A stretch of DNA of 64,000 nucleotides, from contig NC_067136.1 in NCBI RefSeq assembly GCF_021347895.1, forward strand, positions 5,073,566-5,137,565, read 5' to 3'. The notes beneath the pieces are model-generated. The model did no database searches. It was given only the letters and a program-made list of their open reading frames with translations, and was not told where the DNA came from. The position numbers and the translations under genes are program-made. The DNA is from Acanthochromis polyacanthus. Lineage: Eukaryota; Chordata; Actinopteri; Pomacentridae. Below, one piece after another: positions 10,140 through 20,312 of the stretch (position 1 is the first letter of the stretch; every line of letters starts with the position of its first letter).

Positions 10140-11162
10140 CAATAAATTGACAGAAGCTCAGAAAATTCTGTATAAAGGTGAAGACACTCTGCCCCACATC
10201 AAGGTCGCTGTGTTGACAGGGGCGGATGGAAAACAACTAACAGCACTGATAAGTAGATACAACGTTCAGACTGTCGTCAGTCCTCTGACAGCTGGTGTAA
10301 GATCCTTGGGAGATGATGTGTTTTTGTTTAGGCTACCACAGCCTATCACTCTCCCTGAGAGTTTGTTTGTATTACAACAAGTGCCTTTCACTGAGTCATA
10401 GGGACCTTCCTCTGAATTATCTGAGGTACCTAGTGACCTCTGGGTCAAACACAAGAATCATGTGGGACGTGTGCCCACTGCTCCACCTCATGTGGTTACA
10501 CTGAAATCCAATGCAGTTCTGCCTTTTTCAGGCAGTACAATTTACCACAAAGAGCAATTACAGGCATAGAGGGTGTAATTCAGTCCCTTTTAGACCAAGG
10601 GGTGTTAGTGGAAACATACAGCCCCTGTAATACACCTATATTACCAATTCTGAAACCAAAACATCCAGAATGGAGGAATGGAGGTTTGTTCAGGACCTGC
10701 AAGCAATTAATAATATTGTGGTCCCAATAGCTACGATTGTTCCAGATACAAATTCAACATGGGCATCTTTACCACCAGATTCTAAGTTTTACAATAGTAA
10801 ATGATTTGAGTTCTGCATTTTTCTCTATCCCTTTGCATCCAGATAGTTATCTGTTTGCATTTACGTACAAAGAGCGTCAGTTGACGTGGACCAGGCTGCC
10901 ACAAGGCTATGGTGAGAGTCCTACAGTGTGTGTGGCGGTGGTGGGACGTGATCTAGTTGATTTGCACCTGCCAGGTGGAAGTACGTTGCTGTCCTGCATT
11001 GACGTTTTGTTGGTTGCGTCCCCATCACGTGAGGCTTGCCAGCAGGACTCTGTGCTCCTGTTACAAAGGTTGGCTGAGAGAGGTCACCGCGCCTCGCTGG
11101 TGAAGTTACAGTTTTGCAGTAAAAGGTCAAGTAGCTGGGTCATGTGTTGTATGAAAGACTGA
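10140..11162 (+). pseudogene. Retroviral reverse transcriptase remnant
   Basis: Pieces in three frames follow reverse transcriptase order. An N-terminal part has VKHKNHVG and VIQSLLDQGVL-type fragments, then comes FVQDLQAINNIV, then an open frame (10737-11162) with VNDLSSAFFSIPLHP and TRLPQGYGESPT. The palm catalytic motif, normally Tyr/Phe-x-Asp-Asp, reads C-I-D-V, so the second aspartate is missing. There are stops and frameshifts near 10400, 10568 and 10700. Non-functional. Confidence 0.75.
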
Positions 11163-11375
11163 ATCTGTTGAGCAATATGGCTCCCCCAAAGACTAAGAAA
11201 GAGATGAATGATGAATTGCTGTCGTCACTGGATCTCTGATTACGCTGCTGTGGACGAGCTGCCACACTGCAGGATGCTCCTGCTGTGGTACAGTGGACTG
11301 AAAGAATGCACAAGGCCTTTGAAGAGTAAATGACTGCTCTGATTTCAGCTCTAACCCTGGGTTTGCAAAGACTAC

Positions 11376-11640
11376 ATGCAACCATTTCATCTGTACGTCA
11401 CTGAACGAGAGGGATTTGCTTCAGGAGGGATGGTGCAAAAGCATGGATCACGTTATCGCCCAGTCGCATATTACTCTTCTGGGCTCTGTACAGTGGTATG
11501 TGGTATGCCTGGCGGAATAAGATTTGTGGCTGCTATTGCAGAAAGGATAGAGAAATCTGCACCTATGATCTTGGCACATAACTTTTTTTTCTATATGCAC
11601 CACACTCAGTGATACATATCCTAAATGTAGCTGCCACACA
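11376..11640 (+). pseudogene. Retroviral RT connection/RNase H remnant
   Basis: The frame opens with PFHLYVTEREGFASGGMVQ and continues with HGSRYRPVAYYSS, the connection/RNase H entry region of gamma/epsilon-type pol genes. It ends at 11610-11612. Integrase motifs (HHCC, DDE) are not found downstream, where sequence passes directly toward env, implying a deletion. Confidence 0.65.
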
Positions 11641-11989
11641 ACACATAAACCGCTGCACGTAAATCAGGCTACAAGTCCATCATTTGGTCCAGTCCTCACA
11701 TCATTCTAAAGCGAGCCACTGTTCTAAATGTTGTTCCTTCCAATCGCAGACTCAGATGACAATCATGAATGTAAAGTGGTTGTCACCTGCGGTTCGCCGC
11801 CTCGTCCAGATTTGATGCAGACACCTGTTGTGTTAAAACGAGCTCCACTGCCACAGAGTATTTAGTTTGTAGTAAAAAAGCGTATAGCTGTATGCCTTAC
11901 TCACAGCTAAATGGCGTCTGTTACTTAGCTTATCTCGTCCCGTTAATTAGAGCAGTACAAACTCCTGAAATGGCCTTATTTCAGGATCC

Positions 11990-12480
11990 CTAAAGTAGGA
12001 CCAAGAGAGAAACCACCATGAGCCAGCGGGTGTGGGGTGTAATTCTACCCTCATATGGTGTTTTCATATCACACAAAGAAACAAACACTCTATCTGGAGT
12101 ACTAAAAGTCATCTGAATGAGTGTAGCGGTGCTATGATGGCAGAACACAAATAGTTACAGGAGGTTAAAACTGTGGCTCTGCAAAATAGAATGGCCCTGG
12201 ATCTGCTCCTAGCAGCACAAGGAGGTACTTGTAAGGTCATAGGACCTGAGTGCTGTTCATACATATCTGATGCAACATCTGAGGTACAAGACATGGTGCA
12301 CGACACAGCGCAGGGACTAAAAGAGCAGCATGATGTACACACGTTTGATTTTGGGAACTTTTCTAGTCTGTTTGGAACTTGGTGATGGACTACTCAGACT
12401 CCTGACAATGATCTTTGTGCTGGTAATTTCACTATTCTCACTTGTTTGGTTATTCTGATCAAATGCATTTTGAGTACAAT
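11990..12480 (+). pseudogene. Retroviral env transmembrane-subunit remnant
   Basis: A basic furin-like patch near 12009 precedes a short hydrophobic stretch. The frame 12173-12385 carries a conserved heptad-like segment followed by a C-x6-C-C motif, the signature of transmembrane subunits of gamma/epsilon-type envelopes. Stops and frame changes separate the parts, and the surface subunit upstream is not recognisable. Broken. Confidence 0.7.
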
Positions 12481-13605
12481 TCACATTTTTACAAGTTATT
12501 CAGATTTTTGGTATCATTATTCTTTCATTTCAAAGGGCGGGATGGATTTGAAATCAGGTAAAAGCTAGAATCAACCACAAATAAAACATTTCATTAGTAA
12601 ACATAAATCATAGATTGATTGAGTTGCATATAACGCAGGCTGTGATAGTGTTGTATTAGACAGCCGCAGCTGATTTAACATTACAAGGGAATCGTTTTAT
12701 AATCACATAATATAATCATATACTCATTGATTTTAGAGAATTTTCTCATTAAGTTTGTTTCCTAAAAGTGCTGATTTCACACTGATTCACACGTTGCATT
12801 ATTGTGCTCATTTGAGTTGCGCTGATCTGAGAAATAGGAGGGTCTGCATCGTTCACACTGGTTGAATTGAACGAATAAAAGATGATTTAGACCAGGTCAG
12901 TAAGAGGGATGCAACAGCTACACACACAAACACCACAACATACACACACCTCACACACACACTTAGTTACATCTTCACTGCACTACATTTACACGTGTGT
13001 TTAATTAATCAATATAGAGTGTTGTTTTTAATTTTGATGATCATAAATAATAACTGTCTTACCTGATTTTTCATGGAATAATGTCTCTATAGAAAACTTA
13101 TTGTGAAATGATTTTGTGTATAACACACATTCAGTTAATTACATGATTGCAGTAGTGTAGAAGACTTGGTTAGTTGAAGGGTAAAGAATTTGTAAGAATT
13201 GATTGTATCAGTTTTTTTTCAGAGCATTTTTCTTCGTCGGATGTATGAATTAATGTTGAACAAATCAAGAGTGTATAACTATTAATATAGTATTAATAAA
13301 TTAGTAAAGTTAAATTTTGGGTTAGTTTAGAATATTGAAATTTCATCTAATTGAACCATGTGTAATTACAGTTATAGCAGATGTGATTAATTACTCCAAT
13401 TTCATTGCATTTAATTTTCTACAGGATTTAAATTTACCACAGAAATTGAGTTCACTTTTATTGTATTTGTGTATTTCATTGTACATTACTATATTTTAAA
13501 ATGAATTTCTTACATGTTGAATATTATATAATCAATTTTGTGGAGCTCTCTGGCCATAGTTTCCACACACAAATTTTTCCTTTCATTTAGGTTTGATCTT
13601 ACGAT
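12481..13605 (+). other. ERV 3' region without readable genes
   Basis: About 1.1 kb of AT-rich sequence between the env remnant and the purine tract. No frame or motif seen. Confidence 0.55.
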
Positions 13606-13619
13606 CAAAAGGAGGGATT
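13606..13619 (+). other. Polypurine tract
   Basis: AAAAGGAGGGATT lies immediately before the 3' LTR, as expected for plus-strand priming. Confidence 0.75.
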
Positions 13620-13960
13620 TGTTAAGGAAAAATTGTAGGTAATAGGTCATTTCGAAACCAACATACAGAAGGTCATCCCTTGACTCCAATTGGAGACACA
13701 CAGAAGCACACCAACTGCTCAGACAGACAACTATTTGCTGATATAGCAACAACAACAAGGTTAGATCCTGCCTCTTTTCCCTTTCAGACACTATAAACCC
13801 TGCAAGGACAGAGAGACTCCTCAGAGTTGATACTGACAATGCACTTGTTATGTCAATTCTCCTGAATTCAGTAAAGCATCTTTCTCTACATCAGTCATCT
13901 GAGTGTTCCTGAGTTCGCCTCTGGTGTTTCCTCACCTGACATCGCAGAAATTCCCTAACA
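13620..13960 (+). repeat. 3' LTR of the endogenous retrovirus
   Basis: A 341-bp copy of the 5' LTR with about 1% difference by eye. It ends CCCTAACA, giving TGTTA...TAACA termini. Confidence 0.92.
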
Positions 13961-14195
13961 ATCATGGGCATAATGGACGCGGGGTTCGCGTGGGACATGT
14001 CCCCCGCACTTTCCACATCTGTCCCCTCTGTCTCCCGCACTTTTATCAGCCGTTACAACAGCTAAACCCGTTATTAGCATCCAGTAACGTGTTTTCCCGA
14101 GCCGTCTTTGAATGCACCATGAGCGCATGCTAACGCAGGTGTTCCACAGGAGACGTGCTGCTGTGCTGAGCAGTGATGAACGTGCGTCTGGAGTA

Positions 14196-14264
14196 ATGTT
14201 TAGCAAACCAGCCAGAGCTAGCAAGAAACAAAAAACTTTACACAGTTCTTTCCAAACAAACCGT
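14196..14264 (+). pseudogene. Possible first exon of a zinc-finger/hAT-like gene
   Basis: ATG at 14196 opens a 23-codon frame, MFSKPARASKKQKTLHSSFQ, then three residues, ending at a good donor (CGT|GTAAGT). A short basic exon with a 'TLHSFF'-like motif is common at the start of TTF/BED-type hAT transposase genes. No catalytic exon follows. Tentative. Confidence 0.3.
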
Positions 14265-14499
14265 GTAAGTTGTGTGACCTTGTTGGATGTAAACAATGTT
14301 AGACTTGTTAGCTAAATGATGACAAGGTAAAACGTGGCAATATATCAATATGTTAAGCTAGTTAACAATAATTTAAATGCTGTTGCCTCTGTTACATTAC
14401 TGCTAATTAGTTTATTCTTGGAATAAACCCAGTCCTCTTTCATTTCTGGGCAGAAGATGTGTTCACAATTGCTCTCCATGTATTTAAGTCTTTTGGTCC

Positions 14500-14925
14500 C
14501 AAAAGAGGAGAGTCAGGGAGGAGAAAAAAGAATAGGCTATCTATGGTATAAAAGTGGTTAAATTTACAACTATTTTTACTGCTTCTCTTTCAAATTCTAT
14601 CTCAGAATTTTGATTTTCATTTTTTTAATGATTATTTCCATAACAAAGAGCAGAGTCAGGCAGGAGATGGACCAGAGGCAGCAGTAATGTGACCATGCAG
14701 GGTCTGCAGAGGTGAAAAAAATATATGTATCTGTGGGTTAAAGTGATTTTGAGGTTAAATTCTACTGCAATTTTTACTCTTCCTAATGCTATTTCAGAAT
14801 TTTTCTTACCACATTTTTATGTTTATTGCCATAACAGAAAGAGCAGAGTCAGGGAGGAGATGGATCAGAGGCCAGCAGCAGGGACAAGGATGTAGGGTCT
14901 TTACAGGTAAGGAGAGATTATAACT
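14500..14925 (+). repeat. ~190-bp tandem triplication containing an exon-like block
   Basis: Three diverged copies occur. AGAGTCAGGGAGGAG (about 14508), GAGCAGAGTCAGGCAGGAGA (about 14649) and GAGCAGAGTCAGGGAGGAGA (about 14840) are each preceded by similar T-rich sequence with CATAACA(G). The last copy reads ...ATAACAG|AAAGAGCAG...TTTACAG|GTAAGG, with both splice signals. The second copy also ends near GCAGAGGTG. This could be tandem duplication of a small exon or of repeat DNA. Confidence 0.6.
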
Positions 14926-16395
14926 TCCTGAAAATAAGATATCGATTGCAGGGAGAAACCAGGCAGTACTGATCATTTCATGTTCAGTGTTTGGCACCTT
15001 TGGCTACTCGTCCAGTAGATGTTCAAGGGACATTGTTGTCAACTCAACTAGAGTTTGGCCACTAAAACTTTAGATTTTATAGTTTAAAGTTTTATACTTT
15101 ATAGTTTAAAGAACTAGCCTAGTTGGTCCCCTGGTATTGTACTGTGGCTGTTAGGGATTATGTGGTTCTTTAGCCACTAAGGACGGTGCAATTAAATGTA
15201 AGAGAATGATAAATCGCTCTGAAAAATTTGTCCCCCTCACTTCTGAGATGGTGGTTACGCCCATGCCAACAGACACCTTTTTTTTTATTTTTAGAAAGGC
15301 TACTTCACGTGACACAGACGCTACTACCTTACAACGCTCCTGTTCTATTACAGACGATGACTTCATTTAACGGTAGGCATGCAGATGTACCTTTGACATA
15401 TATATTTTACTGCATGTATTCTAACATATATATTTTACTGCATGTATTCTAACATATATATATTATACTGCATGTATTCTGTGTGTACAACTAGATTAAG
15501 CAATCAGATGAAACAAAATCAGATGATATTACTAATGGTACAGCAAGAAACCTCCAAATATAAAAGAAAAATCTCATGTACAACTGTAGAAACCTTTATA
15601 GATGCTTATTTGTTCTACTAAAGGTTGTAAATAACCCAAAATAATAATATATTTGGTGTAAACATCACTTTTTTTTAAATGTAAAATTGTGTTTTTGCTG
15701 ATATATTGTTTGAAAAATGAAATATTAATAACAAAAAATTACTGTTATTGGCAGCAAGTAAAAGAAGGCATCACAAGAAAATAGTTCAAAGTAGAAATAG
15801 ATAGATTTAACATGAGGCGCTTATCAGTATAAGTAGACTATAAAACCCATAAACTCCCATTTTACTGGAACTTATGTGGTATCAGATATAATTTACTTTT
15901 ATTTCTATTCCTTTTTTGTAAATACACAGATGAATTACAAAGAAAAACAGCAGTTTAGCTGCACATTTCTGCACATGTATGACAACATAATAATGTAAAA
16001 TAGTGCAGAAATTACATAGAAGGTGCAGTTTGCCTGTAAATATGTAGTTTCAGTAAATAAATACAAAGTGCATGAGGAAGTGGGTGCAGATATTTCCAGA
16101 TTCTGTAAATTCAAAAGTGAGTAAATGATATTAAATTTAAGTACTACTTTGTATTTTATCAGATCTGAAGCATGTACTGGGTTTAAAATCCAGTTTTTCA
16201 GTTAGTTTGAAGTCACTGAATAAATATTTATTGCAGTAAAACCATTTAAAAATGACTTAGAGGAAGAATTCACCCGTTTTAGACAAGAAAAGCAAACAAA
16301 AGTGTATTTTTTTACAGTTAATCAGATCATTTTGGGGTTTATTTTGAGGTTTTTATCTGCATCCCAATAGAAATAATTCAGTTTCTGCTACTCAC
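14926..16395. other. AT-rich non-coding stretch with a small tandem repeat
   Basis: No gene was recognised. At 15396-15480 three copies of a 28-bp unit (ACATATATATTTTACTGCAT...) occur in tandem. The rest is AT-rich and without strong structure. Confidence 0.6.
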
Positions 16396-16968
16396 GGTCA
16401 AAATGGGAGTTTGAACCCAAGCAGCAGGTGTTGGCAGGAGGGTGGAATTCAATATGATTTTATTAAAAGAAACCAGAATATTAAATGAACAGAAACACTG
16501 AGTGAGGAAAGCCGGAGGGAAACAATGGAGAAGGAAAACTAAACTAACTAACAGAGGGCGGACCAGTAGGCCGAGACAAACTGAATCAAAACTGAACTTA
16601 GTAGCAGGAAAATAACTCACATAAAGTCCAGAGTCAGGTGGGAAAAGGAGCAGAGCAGACTGAGATGCAGGAGGGGGTGAGAGGCAGGAAGGGAAACAAG
16701 CAGAGTTGTCCAAGGGAGTAGCAGAGTCCAGAAAAACGACGTGCAGGGGACGATGAACGGAGTGCAGGACTCCAACGGAGTGCGATATGGCGTGAACGGA
16801 GGAGCGTGGATGAGTCAATGAACCGGCAGTGTGTTGTGCAGAGAAGCCAGCTTAAATGCTGCAGTGATTGATCATGGAGCTCAGCTGTGCTTCCTTGGCT
16901 GAGCTTCTCCTCAGCTGAGCTCAATTAGCTGGATCGGGGGCTGGCACAGGAGGAGTGTGACACTGACA
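16396..16968 (-). mobile_element. Solo LTR, Gypsy-like (antisense)
   Basis: Read on the minus strand it starts TGTCAGTGTCACACTCCTCC. It contains a TTTAAGC TATA-like block, CTCGGCCTACTGGTCCGCCC and AATAAAATC, and ends near TTTTGACC. The R/U5-like half, with AACCCAAGCAGCAGG and CTCACATAAAGTCCAG in plus sense, is matched in order by a second copy at 18757-19247. There is no internal gag-pol. The class is inferred from layout. Confidence 0.55.
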
Positions 16969-17585
16969 GCTTTTTTCCAGAGGTATTTTTCTATTACTGT
17001 TAGGAATCTACAACAAAGTCTGACTTGTCTGTGTGCTGCTGTTTATTTCCACTAATTCGGACAGTGTGTCTGTAAATAAATATGGCTGTTGAATACAAAA
17101 TAAATTCCCCATGGAGGCAGAAATGTAACACATATCTCCAAATAAAACCAAAACCACATATGTAAACGCTCAGAAAATACGGTTTTATATCATTAATGTG
17201 ATGCAGAACTTCTCGTTTTCCATCCTAAAGCCGACATGTTTGTATAAATGTCAGATTTTAGTGGTGGAGTCGGTCTGAGGCGGTGCAGCCTTCCCTCCAT
17301 CAGTGGATGCTGATGTGAGGTGAATCCACATTTAGATCTTCATATGTGTCTGTTTGAGTAATTGTTAAACCTGCGTCTAATTTCCTGTGAACATACGTAT
17401 GGGAGAAACGGACTTTATTAGAGAGGGAATGGAACCATCTCTTCCTGTAGAGTCACACTTGAAACCAATCCTCCAGCTGTGACTCTGAGTGGCTCCAACT
17501 TGTTTCTTCACTCCTTTGTTCATCCGTTGGGGAAGCTTCACGTCGTCTTTGTGGATTGTTTTTTGTTTTTTTCTCTCTCCTTCAG
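16969..17585. other. Intergenic/intron sequence upstream of the SPSB exon
   Basis: No exon was recognised. It ends in a pyrimidine-rich tract (TTTTTTCTCTCTCCTTCAG), which is the acceptor for the next exon. Confidence 0.6.
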
Positions 17586-18314
17586 TTCGACTCGCGTCCC
17601 CGTCAGAGAGGACCAGGTCCAGCATCTGGAACTGGCTCAGGATCTCGCTCGCATCTTCAACCACCGATTCGGAGACTTCTTCCCTGAAGTTGGAGCTCCA
17701 GGCCCTGAGTCACACCAAGCCGTCTCGACTGGACCTGCTGCTGGACATGCCGCCCGCCGGCGTGGACGTCCGGGTCCAGAACTCGTGGAACAACGAGAAC
17801 CGCTCCCTCAACATCTTTGTGAAGAACGACAACAAGCTGGTGTTCCACAGGCACCCCGTGCCCCAGAGCACGGACGCCATCCGGGGCAGCGTGGGCTACA
17901 CCAAGGGACTGCATGTGTGGGAGATCAGCTGGCCCATGCGACAGGGGGGGACGCACGCCGTGGTGGGGGTGGCTACGAGCGACGCCCCGCTGCACTCGGT
18001 GGGCTACACGGCCCTGGTAGGAAGCAACGCCGAGTCCTGGGGCTGGCACCTGTGCAGAAGTAAACTCTACCACGACGGTAAGAACCACCCAGGGAAAACC
18101 TACCCGGCCTTCCTCAAGCCAGACGACATCTTCATAGTCCCAGACTCGCTCTTAGTGGTGTTGGACATGGATGAGGGGACTCTGGGCTACATAGTTGATG
18201 GACATTATTTAGGGGTGGCGTTCAGAGGACTTAAGGGCAGGAAGCTGTACCCAGTGGTCAGCGCCGTGTGGGGACACTGTGAAATACTAATCCGGTACAT
18301 AAACGGACTTGAAC
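17586..18314 (+). CDS. SPRY domain/SOCS box protein 4-like, main exon (partial gene)
   Basis: After a strong acceptor at 17585, one open exon runs 729 bp to a donor (GAAC|GTGAGT). It encodes an SPSB-type SPRY domain. Landmarks are [81 protein letters not shown] and [12 protein letters not shown]. '[15 protein letters not shown]' and 'YTALVGS.AESWGW' favour SPSB4 over SPSB1. The family recruits substrates such as iNOS to a Cullin-5 E3 ligase. The SOCS-box exon that normally follows '.INGL' is not in the window, and the usual short N-terminus (MGQK...) is replaced by unrelated residues joined from an upstream exon I could not find. The exon has no indels and is far more GC-rich than its surroundings. 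It could be a real gene whose other exons lie outside, or an isolated duplicate. Confidence 0.85.
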
Positions 18315-18339
18315 GTGAGTATAAACTCTAAATATTTAA

Positions 18340-18490
18340 ACGGATGTGGTATTTTTGCAGTAGTGGGTTTTACGGGGTTAATAGGGATTTCTGTATTGAA
18401 ATCACAATTTTTAGATATCAGTTGTTCTACAGCTGCTTTGAAATATATATATTTTTTAAATTAGGCTCCATAAACCCAGCTCTAAATGAG
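18340..18490 (+). repeat. Dispersed repeat shared with 6975-7130
   Basis: Begins about 25 bp after the SPSB exon donor. It matches the 7-kb copy over about 150 bp (see 6975-7130). Confidence 0.75.
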
Positions 18491-18756
18491 TTGCAGATAA
18501 AGTGTGGATAGTTGATGGATTATTGAAACTCTCATCTGTCCCTCCCTACTCTTTGTAAACTATCAGCAGACGATTGATATCCTGATAAAATCTGCCTCCA
18601 CCAAGGACAGAATCTTGATTTAAAATTTATGTTTTCTGTTTTTAAAAGCCCAAACCTGCTTAGGGTTTGAATATCATATCAGCTGATGTTTTCTTTTTGG
18701 TAAATCTTTATGAAACCCACAAATACCACAAAAGTTGCTGCATTCTGTCACGAAAG

Positions 18757-19247
18757 GGACAGGTGTGAACCCATGCAGCAGGCAGACAGACAGGCAGGTG
18801 ATTTGAAGAAAACAAGGTTTAATTGATTAAACTAAAATAAACACGCAAAATGCAGAAGCACAGGAACAAACAGAAAGGTAATGAAAACTAAACTAAAAGC
18901 GATGAACCAATCGGCCGTGGTGTGAATTAAATAAGAAAAATAGAACCAAGGGCGGACCCGAAGGCCGAGGAAAAACTAAACATAAATCAAAACTAACCTA
19001 AGAGGTAACTCACAAAAAGTCCAGCCTTCGGGAGACGGAGTCGGAGGGGGGCAGAGACTGAGAAGCAGACAGAGGATTGGGTGCAAACGGAGCAGAAGTA
19101 ATTACAGACGAAGCAGACACAAACATCCGGGAAGTGGGAGACGCATAGTGGAGCATAGTCCAAACGGAACAGACAGAGTCCAAGCAGGATGACTGACAGA
19201 GGAGAGCGTTCATGAGCGGGGAGAGTAGTCCAATGCTGTACTTACTT
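18757..19247 (-). mobile_element. Partial Gypsy-like LTR (antisense), adjacent to SAMD3-like exon
   Basis: Shares ordered blocks with 16396-16968: AACCCATGCAGCAGG, GGGCGGACCCGAAGGCCGAG and AACTCACAAAAAGTCCAG. The part corresponding to the LTR 5' end is missing. The copy stops against the splice donor of the SAMD3-like exon at 19250, so this junction probably removed the rest of that gene. Confidence 0.55.
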
Positions 19248-20312
19248 ACGAGACTTTGTCTGAACAAATCTTTGGGGTCCTCCCGAAGGAAAACTGGAAG
19301 GCCTCGAAGCGCAGCATCCTGGCGATGTCTGACAATGTTAGAGGTCTACAAATAAACACTGTATTTAGTTTTTTTTTTTTTAAGTTTTCCAACAAAGAAA
19401 ATTATTCCACATGACATGATTAAAATAAAATGTTTCCAACATTGTACCTCATCATCAAGCTTATCCAAGACATCTTCCATTTCCTTTCCAAAAGCTCCTT
19501 TTCGGGCACGATACAGTTGCAGAAGTTTCGGTGTGTATTTGTCCACAGTCGTTCTGAATGTTCCCAGCAAGTCCTTGTTTGTGATGCAGAAAAACTCCTC
19601 ACATATCTGCCAAAACACATCAGGATATGTACAAATCAGAACAATTAATAAGAATTCAAAATAACATTACACACATAAAAAAACAAGGGAACAGAAAAGC
19701 AAACACGTACCTGTTCTTTAAAGAACAAAGCTGGCCATCTATTTTGGACTTCCACCACCATTGCTTGCTCCTCCACTATCTCTCTTCTCCTTAGGGAAAA
19801 TGTTAAGTCCATCTTCTCCCTCACAAGTGAATGATCAAATCATGCTTTCTTGGATGCTTCCACCAAGAGAAGTCTTTGTTTCTCAAGTGACGCATCATCT
19901 TGTTGTTGTGGATGTTGAGGAACATAGTTTACTTCTCCACGTCTAGCTCTCTTAAGTGTGTATTTAGTTGTATCCCCATCTACTCTTCTCTTTTTATTGA
20001 CAGACACTTCACTGCAACCTGCCTCTCGCAGCTTTGCTCTGTAATTATTGAGCTTGTTTCGAATGCTAACCAACCATCCCTCATATCCCTTGCCTTTACC
20101 AGGCTCCTTTAGGCAAGGGTACTTGAGTATCAGAGCTGAAGCAATAGATTCAATTTCACCATGCTCTGGATAGGCCTTGATGTCAAAAGCTGACTGGGCA
20201 ATTTTGTCAAGAATTTCAATCTTCATGTCTCTTGACACATCAATGCTGATTTGGGTCTTTTCATATGTTTCATTGCCTTTTCTCAATTTCAACTCTACAT
20301 CAAGAGATAAAT

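Larger units (their letters stand above)
7265..13960 (+). mobile_element. Endogenous retrovirus, near-identical LTRs, defective interior
   Basis: LTRs at 7265-7604 and 13620-13960 begin TGTTAAGG and end in ...CA. The 5' LTR is followed by a primer-binding-like TGGCGTCATGAACAGGAT, and the 3' LTR is preceded by a purine tract, AAAAGGAGGGATT. Between them, in order, lie a gag-start remnant, a protease remnant, RT and RNase H remnants, and an env transmembrane remnant. Integrase and most of gag and env surface are not recognisable. No target duplication is evident (ACAC before, ATCA after). A fish ERV of gamma/epsilon-like layout is likely, but the genus is not assigned. Confidence 0.9.

Noticed and set aside
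16378..16924. 146- and 96-codon minus-strand frames
   Set aside because: They lie within an antisense LTR repeat and match no protein family.
17479..18088. 194-codon plus and 143-codon minus frames over the SPSB exon
   Set aside because: Shadow frames of the GC-rich SPRY coding exon.
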